A stretch of DNA of 64,000 bases from JBAOHV01 sp037045265 (GTDB taxonomy: Bacteria; Actinomycetota; Acidimicrobiia; Acidimicrobiales; Microtrichaceae): contig JBAOHV010000026.1 of the NCBI GenBank assembly GCA_037045265.1, positions 76,897-140,896 of the forward strand, given 5' to 3'. The notes beneath the pieces are model-generated. The model searched no databases, was not told where the DNA came from, and worked only from the letters and a program-made list of their open reading frames with translations. Of this stretch, positions 1-7,459 are shown piece after piece (within the stretch, counting starts at the first letter, position 1; each line of letters starts with the position of its first letter). A program made the translations under genes and the position numbers.

Positions 1-72
1 GTAGGTCTTGACCGCTCCGACGGTGCGGGCCGCCGTCAACGAGGTGGCCGGGGGGAAGGTCGTGATGGTCAT
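1..72 (-). CDS. Start of an ABC transporter ATP-binding protein (partial, runs off the window)
   Basis: The reverse strand gives 24 open codons from an ATG at position 72 to the window edge, ending in A-V-K-T-Y. This matches the N-terminal strand of MacB/LolD-type ATPases, where a KTYG motif precedes the Walker A segment. A clear ribosome binding site (AGGAG) lies seven bases upstream of the ATG. Walker motifs would lie beyond the edge, so the family call rests on this short N-terminus only. The gene follows the DUF4097 operon in the same direction but is separated from it by two hairpins, so it is probably its own unit. Confidence 0.55.
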   Translation of the reverse strand, partial: MTITTFPPATSLTAARTVGAVKTY

Positions 73-148
73 CGGTCGCTCCTGTCGTGGACTGGATCGA
101 CCGTACGAACTCCCGGCGGCAGCTTCGATGGAGTGGCCCGGCGTCAGG

Positions 149-194
149 GGGTGGGGACATCCCCACCCGGCGGCGGGGGGAGTGCACCCCGCCG
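149..194 (-). terminator. Two hairpins downstream of the DUF4097 operon
   Basis: An 8-bp perfect stem (GGGTGGGG / CCCCACCC, 149-168) is followed by a second 8-bp stem (CGGCGGGG / CCCCGCCG, 171-194). They fill the gap between the DUF4097 stop and the next start. There is no U-tract, as is usual in actinobacterial terminators. Termination is inferred. Confidence 0.5.
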
Positions 195-207
195 GTGCCG
201 CCGGCGA

Positions 208-987
208 TCAGTCGCTCCCGGGGTAGCGCACCGTGATGTCGTCGTTGCTGGTGCGCGCCGTGACCCGCCGCGTCGCGGTCGGATCGGTGCGCACGGAGAT
301 CGTCTGGGCGCCGTTCGAGGTGTCCAGGTCCACGGCGTACGGATCGGCGGTGTCGGCCAGCACGATCTCGATGGCCTCGTTGGAGGTGTCGACGTCGACC
401 TCGTCGACCGGCTCGTCGAAGGTCGTCGTCACGGCGGCGTTCGAGGTGCGCACCCGGGTGGCCGGCGCACGCACGCCACGCAGCTCCACCTCGGAGTTCG
501 AGGTCTCGATCCGCACCTCGGGCCCGGTCAGGCGCTCACCGCGCACGGCGGCGTCGGAGGTCTCGACGTCCACGCGGCCGTCCAGGCCCACGAGCGTGAC
601 GGCCGTGTCGGACGAGCGCACCACGACGGACAGGTCGCTGGGCACCTCGATGACGTGGTCGACCTCGCAGAACGACGAGAGCGGCCCGCCGGTGCACGCC
701 GAGGCGACGACGAAACGTGACCCCTCCAGCTCCTCGCGGTGCGATGTGGTCGTCAGCCCGCTGGTCACCTCGCCACGGACGCGCAGCTCGTCGCGGTCGG
801 TGCCGCGGATCTCGACCGAGCCACCGGCGAGGTCCACCACCAGCTCCTCGACGCCGGTGGAACTGCGGGTCACCGCGACGGACTCGGTCGAACGTCCGAG
901 CACCCCGACCACCTGGACCAGGCCCCACACCAGCACGACGGCGGTCACGACCGAGCCACCGATCCACCATGCCCGGCGCACGGTCAT
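208..987 (-). CDS. DUF4097-family membrane-anchored beta-strand repeat protein
   Basis: The product (about 259 residues) has a single N-terminal membrane segment (residues about 8-30) followed by repeating short beta-strand units in which S/T-rich turns (DTSN, ETSD, RTSN) recur every 20 or so residues, the signature of the DUF4097 adhesin-like beta-solenoid family. The start at 987 is chosen because its ATG overlaps the stop of the response regulator gene as ATGA, implying translational coupling. DUF4097 proteins often sit with LiaRS/PspC-type envelope-stress systems, and here the gene is third in an operon with a histidine kinase and a NarL-type regulator. A role in sensing or responding to envelope stress is inferred. 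Confidence 0.75.
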   Translation of the reverse strand: MTVRRAWWIGGSVVTAVVLVWGLVQVVGVLGRSTESVAVTRSSTGVEELVVDLAGGSVEIRGTDRDELRVRGEVTSGLTTTSHREELEGSRFVVASACTGGPLSSFCEVDHVIEVPSDLSVVVRSSDTAVTLVGLDGRVDVETSDAAVRGERLTGPEVRIETSNSEVELRGVRAPATRVRTSNAAVTTTFDEPVDEVDVDTSNEAIEIVLADTADPYAVDLDTSNGAQTISVRTDPTATRRVTARTSNDDITVRYPGSD

Positions 988-1628
988 GACTCCAACCACC
1001 GCAACACGGCCAGGACCCGGCGGTGGTCGTTGGCCGCCGGGGGCAGGTCGAGCTTGCTGAAGATGTTGCTCACGTGCTTCTCGACCGCGCCGTCGCTCAC
1101 GACGAGCTCGGCGGCGATCGCCGAGTTGCTGCGACCCTCCGCCATCAGCCCGAGCACCTCCCGCTCCCGGGGGGAGAGACGTGCCAGCGGGTCCTGACGG
1201 CGGGAACGGGCCAGGATCTGTGCCACCACCTCGGGGTCGAGCACGGTCGCTCCCGAGCCGACCCGCTCGACCGCTGCCTGGAACTCACCGACGTCCGCGA
1301 TGCGGTCCTTGAGCAGGTAGCCCAACCCGCCGCGGTCATCGGCGAGCAGCTCGCTCGCGTACTGCTCCTCGACGTACTGCGACAGCACCAGGATCGCGAC
1401 CTCGGGCCAGGACGAGCGGATCTCCAGGGCGGCCCGCAGCCCATCGTCGGTGTGGGTCGGCGGCATGCGCACGTCCACCACCGCCAGCGCCGGCCGGTGG
1501 TCGGCGACCGCCTCCAGCAGCGACGGCGCGTCGCCGACGGCCGCCACCACCTCGTGGCCCTGCTCGGTCAGGAACCTGACCAGTCCTGCCTGGAGCAGCA
1601 CGCTGTCCTCGGCGATCACGATGCGCAT
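984..1628 (-). CDS. NarL/LuxR-family response regulator
   Basis: This 214-residue protein has an N-terminal receiver domain (phospho-acceptor Asp in VVDVRMPP, acidic pair near the start in IAEDS, conserved Lys in LLKDR) and a C-terminal LuxR-type helix-turn-helix beginning LSPREREVL and containing the recognition segment GAVEKHVSNIF. It is the output partner of the kinase gene immediately upstream, whose stop codon it overlaps by 13 bases. The target promoter is unknown; autoregulation of this operon including the DUF4097 gene would be typical of the family. The reading frame is intact. Confidence 0.92.
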   Translation of the reverse strand: MRIVIAEDSVLLQAGLVRFLTEQGHEVVAAVGDAPSLLEAVADHRPALAVVDVRMPPTHTDDGLRAALEIRSSWPEVAILVLSQYVEEQYASELLADDRGGLGYLLKDRIADVGEFQAAVERVGSGATVLDPEVVAQILARSRRQDPLARLSPREREVLGLMAEGRSNSAIAAELVVSDGAVEKHVSNIFSKLDLPPAANDHRRVLAVLRWLES

Positions 1629-2875
1629 GGGATCTCCACCCTGAGGTCGGTCGGGCCACCCGACGGGCTGTCGATGGCGATGGTGCCGCCGAGCGCGGCG
1701 ACCCGGTCGGCGAGCCCGGTCAGTCCGGTGCCGCGGGTGGGGTCGGCCCCGCCGTGGCCGTCGTCGTGCACCTCGATGCGCAGCACCGAGTCGTGCACGA
1801 CGATCTGCACCGAGGCGTGGCGGGCCGCGGCGTGGCGGGCGACGTTCGCCAGCGCCTCGCAGACGATGAAGTAGGCGGCGCTCTCCACGGCCGGCGACGG
1901 CCGTGGCGACGCGGTGACCCGGAGCTGGACGGGGACGGGGGAGCGGGCGACGACCGCCGACAGCGCGGCGTCGAGTCCCCGGTCCTCGAGGATGACCGGG
2001 TGGATCCCACGCACCAGGTCGCGCAGCTCGCGCAGCGCCGCCTTGACCTCTTCGTGCGCGTGGGCGACCAGCTCCCGCCCCGCCTCGGGGTCGGACACGA
2101 GTCGTTCCCGGGCGACACCGAGATCCATGGCTGCCGCGATCAGGCGCTGTTGGGCGCCGTCGTGCAGGTCACGCTCGATGCGCCGCCGCTCGGCCTCGGC
2201 GCTGTCGAGTGCGGCGACGCGGCTGGTCTCGAGTCGGACGACCTGTTGTTCGATCTCGGTCGCCGCGCCGTGGGCGAGCAGGGACCGACCGAAGGCGACG
2301 TCGGCCTTGGCCAGTTCGACGGTCACCCAGGGTGCCAGCTGCACCAGCAGTGCCACACCGACGAGCGCGGCGAGCCAGGCGCCGGGGCCCGGACCGATGG
2401 TGAAGAGCCAGAACTCCGCCGCTCCGCCCGGCAGGTCGTCCACGTAGAGGGGGAGTGCGACGAGCGCCACCGAACCGGCCCAGACCACCAGTGCGAGCGT
2501 CATCAGCACCGTCGAGACCGGGAGCCGCAACAGCAGGTAGATGAGCTCGCGCCACCGTCCCGGCGACCGGAAGCGGCCCAGGAACCGCGTCCATGCGTTG
2601 TGACCGTCGAGGGGTGGTCCTGGATCGACGAGGTCGAGGCCGGTGTAGGCCAGGTAGCGCGACCGTTCGACCGTCGCCATCCCGTGTCCCACCAGGAACA
2701 GCAGCCACGCCGCGAGCAACGCCAGGGGGACCACGACGGCGATCCCGAGCACGGTCGCCACCCCGGCGGCCACCACGACCGTGGTGATGTTCCCGGTGAA
2801 GAAGCCGGTGACGAGCAGCACCAGGCTCCACCAGGTCGTGGCGCTCGTCCACGGTCGCAGGAGGGATCGGATCAC
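1616..2875 (-). CDS. Sensor histidine kinase (HisKA_3 type, multi-pass sensor)
   Basis: The 419-residue protein has an N-terminal membrane sensor with paired hydrophobic helices (about residues 12-63 and 105-195) resembling the putative sensor domain PF13796. A dimerisation/phosphoacceptor segment follows (RRIERDLHDGAQQRL, His at about residue 240), then a HATPase_c domain with the N box (CEALANVARHA) and G boxes (DDGHGG, GTGLTGL). It phosphorylates the regulator encoded directly downstream. No extracellular ligand domain is evident, so it most likely senses the membrane or envelope state, as LiaS and DesK relatives do (inference). Confidence 0.9.
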   Translation of the reverse strand: MIRSLLRPWTSATTWWSLVLLVTGFFTGNITTVVVAAGVATVLGIAVVVPLALLAAWLLFLVGHGMATVERSRYLAYTGLDLVDPGPPLDGHNAWTRFLGRFRSPGRWRELIYLLLRLPVSTVLMTLALVVWAGSVALVALPLYVDDLPGGAAEFWLFTIGPGPGAWLAALVGVALLVQLAPWVTVELAKADVAFGRSLLAHGAATEIEQQVVRLETSRVAALDSAEAERRRIERDLHDGAQQRLIAAAMDLGVARERLVSDPEAGRELVAHAHEEVKAALRELRDLVRGIHPVILEDRGLDAALSAVVARSPVPVQLRVTASPRPSPAVESAAYFIVCEALANVARHAAARHASVQIVVHDSVLRIEVHDDGHGGADPTRGTGLTGLADRVAALGGTIAIDSPSGGPTDLRVEIPCAS

Positions 2876-2950
2876 CGGTCCAGCGTAAGCACGCCGACCC
2901 TCGACCCGAATGATGCGGCCCGGCGTCGTGGTGGTGGGGTTGTCCCCCGG

Positions 2951-3780
2951 TCAGGAGGCCGCGGCCATCGCCCGGTCGCGCACCGTGTTGACCGCACGCT
3001 TGACGAGCCGGCGGGCGGCCTCGGCGGTCACTCCCAGGTTCTCCCCGACCTCGCGGTAGCTGCGGCGCTGGCCGTCGGTCAGCCCGAAGCGCTGCTCCAC
3101 CGCCGGAGCGGGCCCGGGGATCCAGCACGTCGAGCAGTCCGTTGAGCCACTCCGAGCGTGCTCGGCGTCGAGCAGCAGGTCCTCGGGACCGGCCTTCTGG
3201 CAGGCGAGCAGGTCGACGAGCTCGTTCGAGTCGTCATCGCCGACCGTGCGGTCGAGCGAGGTCGGAGTGGTCAGGCGGTGGAGTCGGGCGTTCTCGTCGT
3301 CCAGCTCGTCGCCGTCACCCGAGACCTGGCGCAGCGCCGCACGCAGGCCTGCGGACCGGTCGCCCGGCAGACGCACCAGGGACGCCTTCTGGTCCAGCGC
3401 CCGGCCGATGGCCTGTCGGATCCAGAACGTCGCATAGGTCGAGAACTTGAACCCCTTGCGCCAGTCGAACTTGTCGACCGCGTGCTCCAGGCCGAGGTTC
3501 CCCTCCTGGACCAGATCGAGCAGCTCCATGCCCGGGGGGCAGCGGGTAGCGGCGGGCGACGCTCACGACCAGTCGCAGGTTCGGCCCGGATGAAGCGGTC
3601 CTTGGCCGCGTCGGCCGCGGCGATCGCACGCCGGATCTCGCGGCCGTTCTCGCCGGCCTCACGGCGCAGGCGGGCCTGTGCTCCCAGCTCGATGATCTGG
3701 GACAGCTCGCGTTCCTCGTCGGCGGTGAGCAGCGCCACCATGCCGATCTCGTTGAGGTACATCCCTACGGAGTCGCTCAT
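2951..3780 (-). CDS. RNA polymerase sigma-70 family factor (four frame breaks)
   Basis: Starting at the ATG at 3780 the protein shows region 1.2 (GMYLNEIGMVALL), region 2.1-2.4 (NLRLVVSVARRYP, ELLDLVQEGNLGLEHAV, FKFSTYATFWIRQAIGRAL) and a C-terminal region 4 helix-turn-helix (YREVGENLGVTAEAARRLVKRAV). It resembles group 2 or 3 sigma factors rather than the housekeeping RpoD found at 54.9 kb. The frame changes four times: extra G near 3583, extra G near 3537, missing G near 3165 and extra G near 3108. Repairing these gives one continuous sigma protein of about 275 residues. Four errors in 830 bases is the densest cluster in the window, so true decay is possible, but the encoded motifs are intact. 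Confidence 0.75.
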
Positions 3781-3899
3781 GGGTCTCAACACCTTCCTCG
3801 TGTCGGAGGTTGGTTTTCTCCGACGAGGTTGGTATCGGCCGGGTGCGGGTCGAGTTGAGATAGCAGGAGATGAAAGTTCTGGAACCGGATCGTTGCACC

Positions 3900-3905
3900 T
3901 ACACT
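3900..3905 (+). promoter_or_regulatory. -10 box for leaderless nadD
   Basis: TACACT ends six bases before the nadD ATG, placing the expected transcription start on the start codon. Confidence 0.5.
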
Positions 3906-3911
3906 CCCGCG

Positions 3912-4550
3912 ATGCCGACCGGCTCCGCTCATCGCCGACCCGGCGCTCATCGAGGACCCGGCGCCGCCCGACGGGTCGGCGTGCTCGGCGGCACCTTCGA
4001 TCCGCCCCACGTCGGTCACCTGGTGACGGCCATCGACGTGCTCGAGCAGCTCGAGCTTGACCTCGTGCTGATGGTGGTGGCGAACGAACCCTGGCAGAAG
4101 GTCGGCTCACGGACCATCACCCCCGCTGCGATCAGGTTGGAGATGGTGCGGCGGGCGGTCGAGGGAGTCGACGGGGTCGAGGCGAGCGACATCGAGGTGG
4201 TCCGTGGCGGCCCCTCCTACACGGTGGACACACTCGCTGACCTTGCTCGCTCCGATCCCGAGGCCGAGCTCCACCTGATCCTCGGGGCAGATGCGGCCTC
4301 GCTGCTCCACACGTGGCATCGCCCCCACGATGTGGCAGCCCTCTGTCATCTGGTCGTCGTGGACAGGCCCGGGACCGCCAGCTCCCTGCCCGCCGGCTTC
4401 GCCGGGGTCGCCCTGGAGGTGCCGCGCCTCGAGGTCTCCTCGACCGATCTCCGACGCCGTGGCGCAGCGGGACGCTCGCTCCGGTTCCTCGTTGCCGACC
4501 CCGTGGTCTCGCTGGTCCGGGAGCTCGGCCTCTATCGTGAGCCGGGATGA
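3912..4550 (+). CDS. nadD: Nicotinate-nucleotide adenylyltransferase
   Basis: NadD transfers AMP from ATP to nicotinate mononucleotide in NAD biosynthesis. The nucleotidyltransferase motif GGTFDPPHVGH is present near residue 25, followed by conserved PWQK, MV-A and SYTVDT segments and the C-terminal SSTDLRRR / R-ELGLY motif. The ATG at 3912 is chosen because a -10 box lies directly in front of it; an in-frame ATG further upstream would lie before that box. The gene overlaps the next one by ATGA. The order nadD - LytR_C protein - rsfS is widespread in Actinomycetota. The 212-residue length is normal. Confidence 0.94.
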   Translation: MPTGSAHRRPGAHRGPGAARRVGVLGGTFDPPHVGHLVTAIDVLEQLELDLVLMVVANEPWQKVGSRTITPAAIRLEMVRRAVEGVDGVEASDIEVVRGGPSYTVDTLADLARSDPEAELHLILGADAASLLHTWHRPHDVAALCHLVVVDRPGTASSLPAGFAGVALEVPRLEVSSTDLRRRGAAGRSLRFLVADPVVSLVRELGLYREPG

Positions 4551-5915
4551 CGGTGGCGCCAGCGGAACACCCAGTCGGGTCGGCTCCGGATCCTTCGGGC
4601 GGCAGCGCCGGCGATACGGTCCAGCCGGTCGTCCGTCGTGGACGGGTTACACGTCGGCGCCGGCGTGACCGCAAGCTGCTCGCGGTCCAGGCAGGTATGA
4701 CCGCGTTGTTCGTCGTCGCCCTGGTGGCGCTTGCGTGGGCAGGTTGGTCCGCTGCGCTGCGCATAACCGGCGGGTCGAACGACAAGGTCACCGACCCCGA
4801 CCGCGCCTGGCTACGTCGCGGCGGTCAAGCCGACTTCGGTGACGCTCCTGGCGTTCACCTCGAACGCTCCGCCGGCGCCAGGATCCGTCGCCCCTCCGAC
4901 CTCCGAGGAGGGTCACCACCTGACGGGCATGTTGTTGGTGGTCGATCGGGGCGACGGCAGTCGCACGATCTCGCCGATCCCGGCGTTCACCACCTTGTGG
5001 GAGTTCGAGGGCGCCCAGCCGGCCTCTGCCGCCGAGGTCTTCGCCGACGGAGGGATCGACGTGCTGCGACTCCGGCTCGGTACCGACCTGTCGTTCGGAA
5101 CGACCGCAGCTCTGACGGTGCCGACGTCGGTCATCGGGGATCTGGCAGCAGGCACCGGTGCCGTCACGATCGAGCTGGCCGACGACGTGCTCGAAGGCAC
5201 ATCGGACGACGACGCTGCGGTGCGCTACCCGTCCGGCGAGCTGACGCTCGAGCCCGACGAGATCGCCGAGTTCCTCTCGTTCTACGGGTTCCGTGACTCC
5301 GAATCGAACCGTGCACTCCGCCAGGAGCTCGTCTGGAAGGCCCTCCTGGGCGAGGCAGGGGCAGGGGAGCAGGTATCGGGCACCGGGTCGCCGTCGACCG
5401 GAGCCGAGTCCGACGACGAGGCCCGACCTGACGACGAGGATCTGGCAGCCGCGATCGAGCTGCTCGACGAGGTGCGCGCCGACGGTGGAGCCCAGTTCTC
5501 GGTCGTTCCGATGCTCGCCGTACCGCTGAACGTGTCCCCTCCGGTCACCCTGTACCGGATCGACCAGATGTCCATGCCGAGTTGGGTCGCGGCGGAGGTT
5601 CCGTTCCCGATCTCGGCCTTCCCGGGTCAACGCGCACGGGTCGAGTTGCTCAACGGCACGGATGACCCGGCGGCATTGCAGACGGTCGCTCCGACGGTCG
5701 TCGGGGCGAACGGTGAGGTTGCCTTCACGGGCAATGCCGAGAGCTTCGAGGTCTCCCGGACCAGGGTCGAATGGGCTCGCGAGGACGCTCGAGTAGCCGC
5801 CGAACAGATCGCCACCGCTCTCGGTGTCACCGCAACAGCGGTCAGCACCGAGGTGGACACGACGAACGTCGACGTGGTCGTCGTGATCGGCGCAGATCGG
5901 TTGGGTCACGGATGA
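4547..5915 (+). CDS. LytR C-terminal domain protein (one frame break)
   Basis: This membrane-anchored cell-wall-associated protein has a basic cytoplasmic N-terminus (RRGRVTRRRRRDRK), one membrane helix at residues about 45-70, an extracellular region distantly like LCP domains and a terminal LytR_C domain (RVELLNGT near the start, DVVVVIGADR at the end). LCP-LytR_C proteins attach glycopolymers to peptidoglycan; the catalytic arginines of true LCP enzymes are not obvious here, so enzymatic activity is uncertain. The frame breaks near 4797, where CCCC should read CCC; removing one C joins GGSNDKVTDP to TAPGYVAAV and gives about 455 residues. It is coupled by ATGA overlaps to nadD in front and rsfS behind. 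Confidence 0.8.
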
Positions 5916-6348
5916 GCGCCGAGTACGTGGGCGGAGAGTACGTGGGCGGAGAGTACGTGGGCGGAGAGTACGTGGCGGAGAGCACGTGGGCGGAGGGTCC
6001 AGTTCGCAGGAGCTGGCCGTGGCGGCGGCCCGTGCTGCCGATGAGAAGGGCGCGACCGACATCGTCGTTCTCGACGTCGGCGACCTGCTGGGGATCTGCG
6101 GGTGGTTCGTCATCGCCACCGCGTCCAACTCCCGGCTGGTCAAGGCAGTGGTCGACGAGGTCGAGGAGCAGCTCGCCGAGCTCCATGGCCTCAAGCCCCG
6201 TGCGGTCGAGGGTCTGGCCGAGCGCCGTTGGGTGCTGCTCGACTACGCGGACCTCATCGTGCACGTGTTCCACGCCGAAGAGCGCGACTACTACCGGGTC
6301 GAGCGGCTCTACTCCGACGCACCGAAGCTCGACTGGCAGAACGACTGA
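5912..6348 (+). CDS. rsfS: Ribosome silencing factor RsfS with VGGEY repeats (one frame break)
   Basis: RsfS binds ribosomal protein uL14 and blocks subunit joining when nutrients are short. The conserved core is intact from residue ELAVAAARAADEKGATDIVVLD onward, with SNSRLVKAV, WVLLDYADLIVHVFH and YYRVERLY. A GTG at 5986 could start a 120-residue protein. The ATG at 5912 overlaps the previous stop as ATGA and opens a frame made of VGGEY repeats that is lost only because the fourth 15-bp repeat lacks one G (GTGG for GTGGG near 5975). Restoring it fuses the repeats to RsfS, so I take 5912 as the start. Confidence 0.88.
5927..6000 (+). repeat. 15-bp tandem repeat at the start of rsfS
   Basis: Three perfect copies of GTGGGCGGAGAGTAC (5927-5971) are followed by a 14-bp copy missing one G (5972-5985) and a diverged copy (5986-6000). 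In frame they encode VGGEY units. Confidence 0.9.
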
Positions 6349-6378
6349 TCGCTCGGCGGTGCGGAGCTCGCCTCGAGA

Positions 6379-7199
6379 TCAGGCACCGGTCCGGCATGTG
6401 GCCGGGTCTGCCGACTCGAAGCCCTGACGGAACCACTGCTCACGTTCGGACGAGGATCCGTGGGTGAACGTGTCGCGGTTCGCTGCTGCCCCCTGGATCG
6501 CGTCGTCGCCCACCGCGTTGGCGGCGCTGATCGCCTCGTCGAAGTCGCCTGCTTCGAGTCGGCCCTCGGTGTTGGCCCGGCTGGCCCATGCCCCGCGAGG
6601 CAGTCCGCCTGCAGTTCCACCCGGACAGACTGGGCGTTGCCGCCCCCGCGACGGTCCATCACTCCGAGCAGGTTCTGGACGTGGTGGCCGTACTCGTGTG
6701 CCAGCACGTAGGCCATGGCGAAGTCGCCCTCGAAACCGAGCTCCGCTTCGAGGCGCTGGTAGAAGCCGAAGTCGATGTAGACCTTCTGGTCCGCGGGACA
6801 GTAGAAGGGCCCCGCAGCGGGTTGGCCGACACCGCAGCCGCCGGTCTGGGTCGGGCTGTCGAAGACCACGAGACTCGGCGCTACGAACCGGAACCCGAGC
6901 GGTTCGGCCTGATCGGCCCAGTACCCGTCCAGGAGAGTCATCATCCGGGCGCCGAAGAGCTCCTGGCCCTCGAGCGAGTCACCTCGCACGGTTTCTCCCT
7001 CGACCGACAAGCCTTCGCCGGTCTGGAGCTGGTCCAGGACCGTGCCGATGTCCTCGCCGCCGCCGTTGCCCGACAGCAGGCTGACGATGACGACCAGGAT
7101 CAGTCCACCCAGACCGAGCCCGCCGCCGATGGCTGCCTTGCCGCCAGCGCCGCCTCGTCGCACCTCGATGTTGCTGGCCCCGACGTCGTCCAACCTCAT
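6379..7199 (-). CDS. Neutral zinc metallopeptidase, YpfJ/KPN_02809 family (one frame break)
   Basis: The ATG at 7199 opens a protein with one membrane helix (about residues 22-45) and an extracytoplasmic zinc peptidase domain. The zinc-binding HEYGH motif (AHEYGHHVQNLLG) and the family motifs GPFYCPADQKVYID and VELQADCLAG are present. After LAG the frame is lost: one base is missing near 6585. Restoring it gives the usual ending AWASRANTEGR...DTFTHGSSSEREQWFRQGFESADP, with the stop at 6379. The substrate is unknown for this family. A strong hairpin separates the gene from the tRNA gene upstream, so it is probably transcribed alone. Confidence 0.85.
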
Positions 7200-7248
7200 G
7201 GTGAGAAACCGTAACCACTTGCCCTGCTCGACGCGCCGGAGAAAGCGA

Positions 7249-7279
7249 CGAGGGCCCGGCCTTGGCGGCCGGACCCTCG
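7249..7279 (-). terminator. Hairpin between tRNA-Ala and the zinc peptidase gene
   Basis: A 13-bp stem (CGAGGGTCCGGCC / GGCCGGGCCCTCG read on the minus strand, one G-T pair) with a five-base loop lies just downstream of tRNA-Ala, followed by a short T-rich run. It fits an intrinsic terminator. Confidence 0.75.
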
Positions 7280-7299
7280 TACCTACGGTCTTCTCCGAG

Positions 7300-7373
7300 T
7301 GGAGCCGATGAGAATCGAACTCACGACCTCTTCCATGCCATGGAAGCGCTCTAGCCAACTGAGCTACGGCCCC
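7300..7373 (-). tRNA. tRNA-Ala (anticodon GGC)
   Basis: The minus strand folds as a full cloverleaf: acceptor GGGGCCG with CGGCTCC, D arm GTAGCTCAGTTGGCTAGAGC, anticodon stem CTTCC/GGAAG around loop ATGGCAT, and T arm with TTCGATT. The third acceptor pair is G-T, the classic alanine identity element, which agrees with the GGC anticodon. The CCA end is not encoded. Confidence 0.97.
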
Positions 7374-7447
7374 GTAGGGACGCAGACACTAGTGGGAGCC
7401 GGGTCACGCGTGAAAACCCGGGTTCGGGGTGGTGTCGTGGGCATCGG

Positions 7448-7453
7448 TACGAT
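7448..7453 (+). promoter_or_regulatory. -10 box for leaderless leuS
   Basis: TACGAT ends six bases before the leuS ATG, which suggests a leaderless transcript. Confidence 0.45.
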
Positions 7454-7459
7454 CCGGGG

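Noticed and set aside
5927..6000. CRISPR array
   Set aside because: Units are contiguous 15-bp copies without spacers and are in frame with rsfS.
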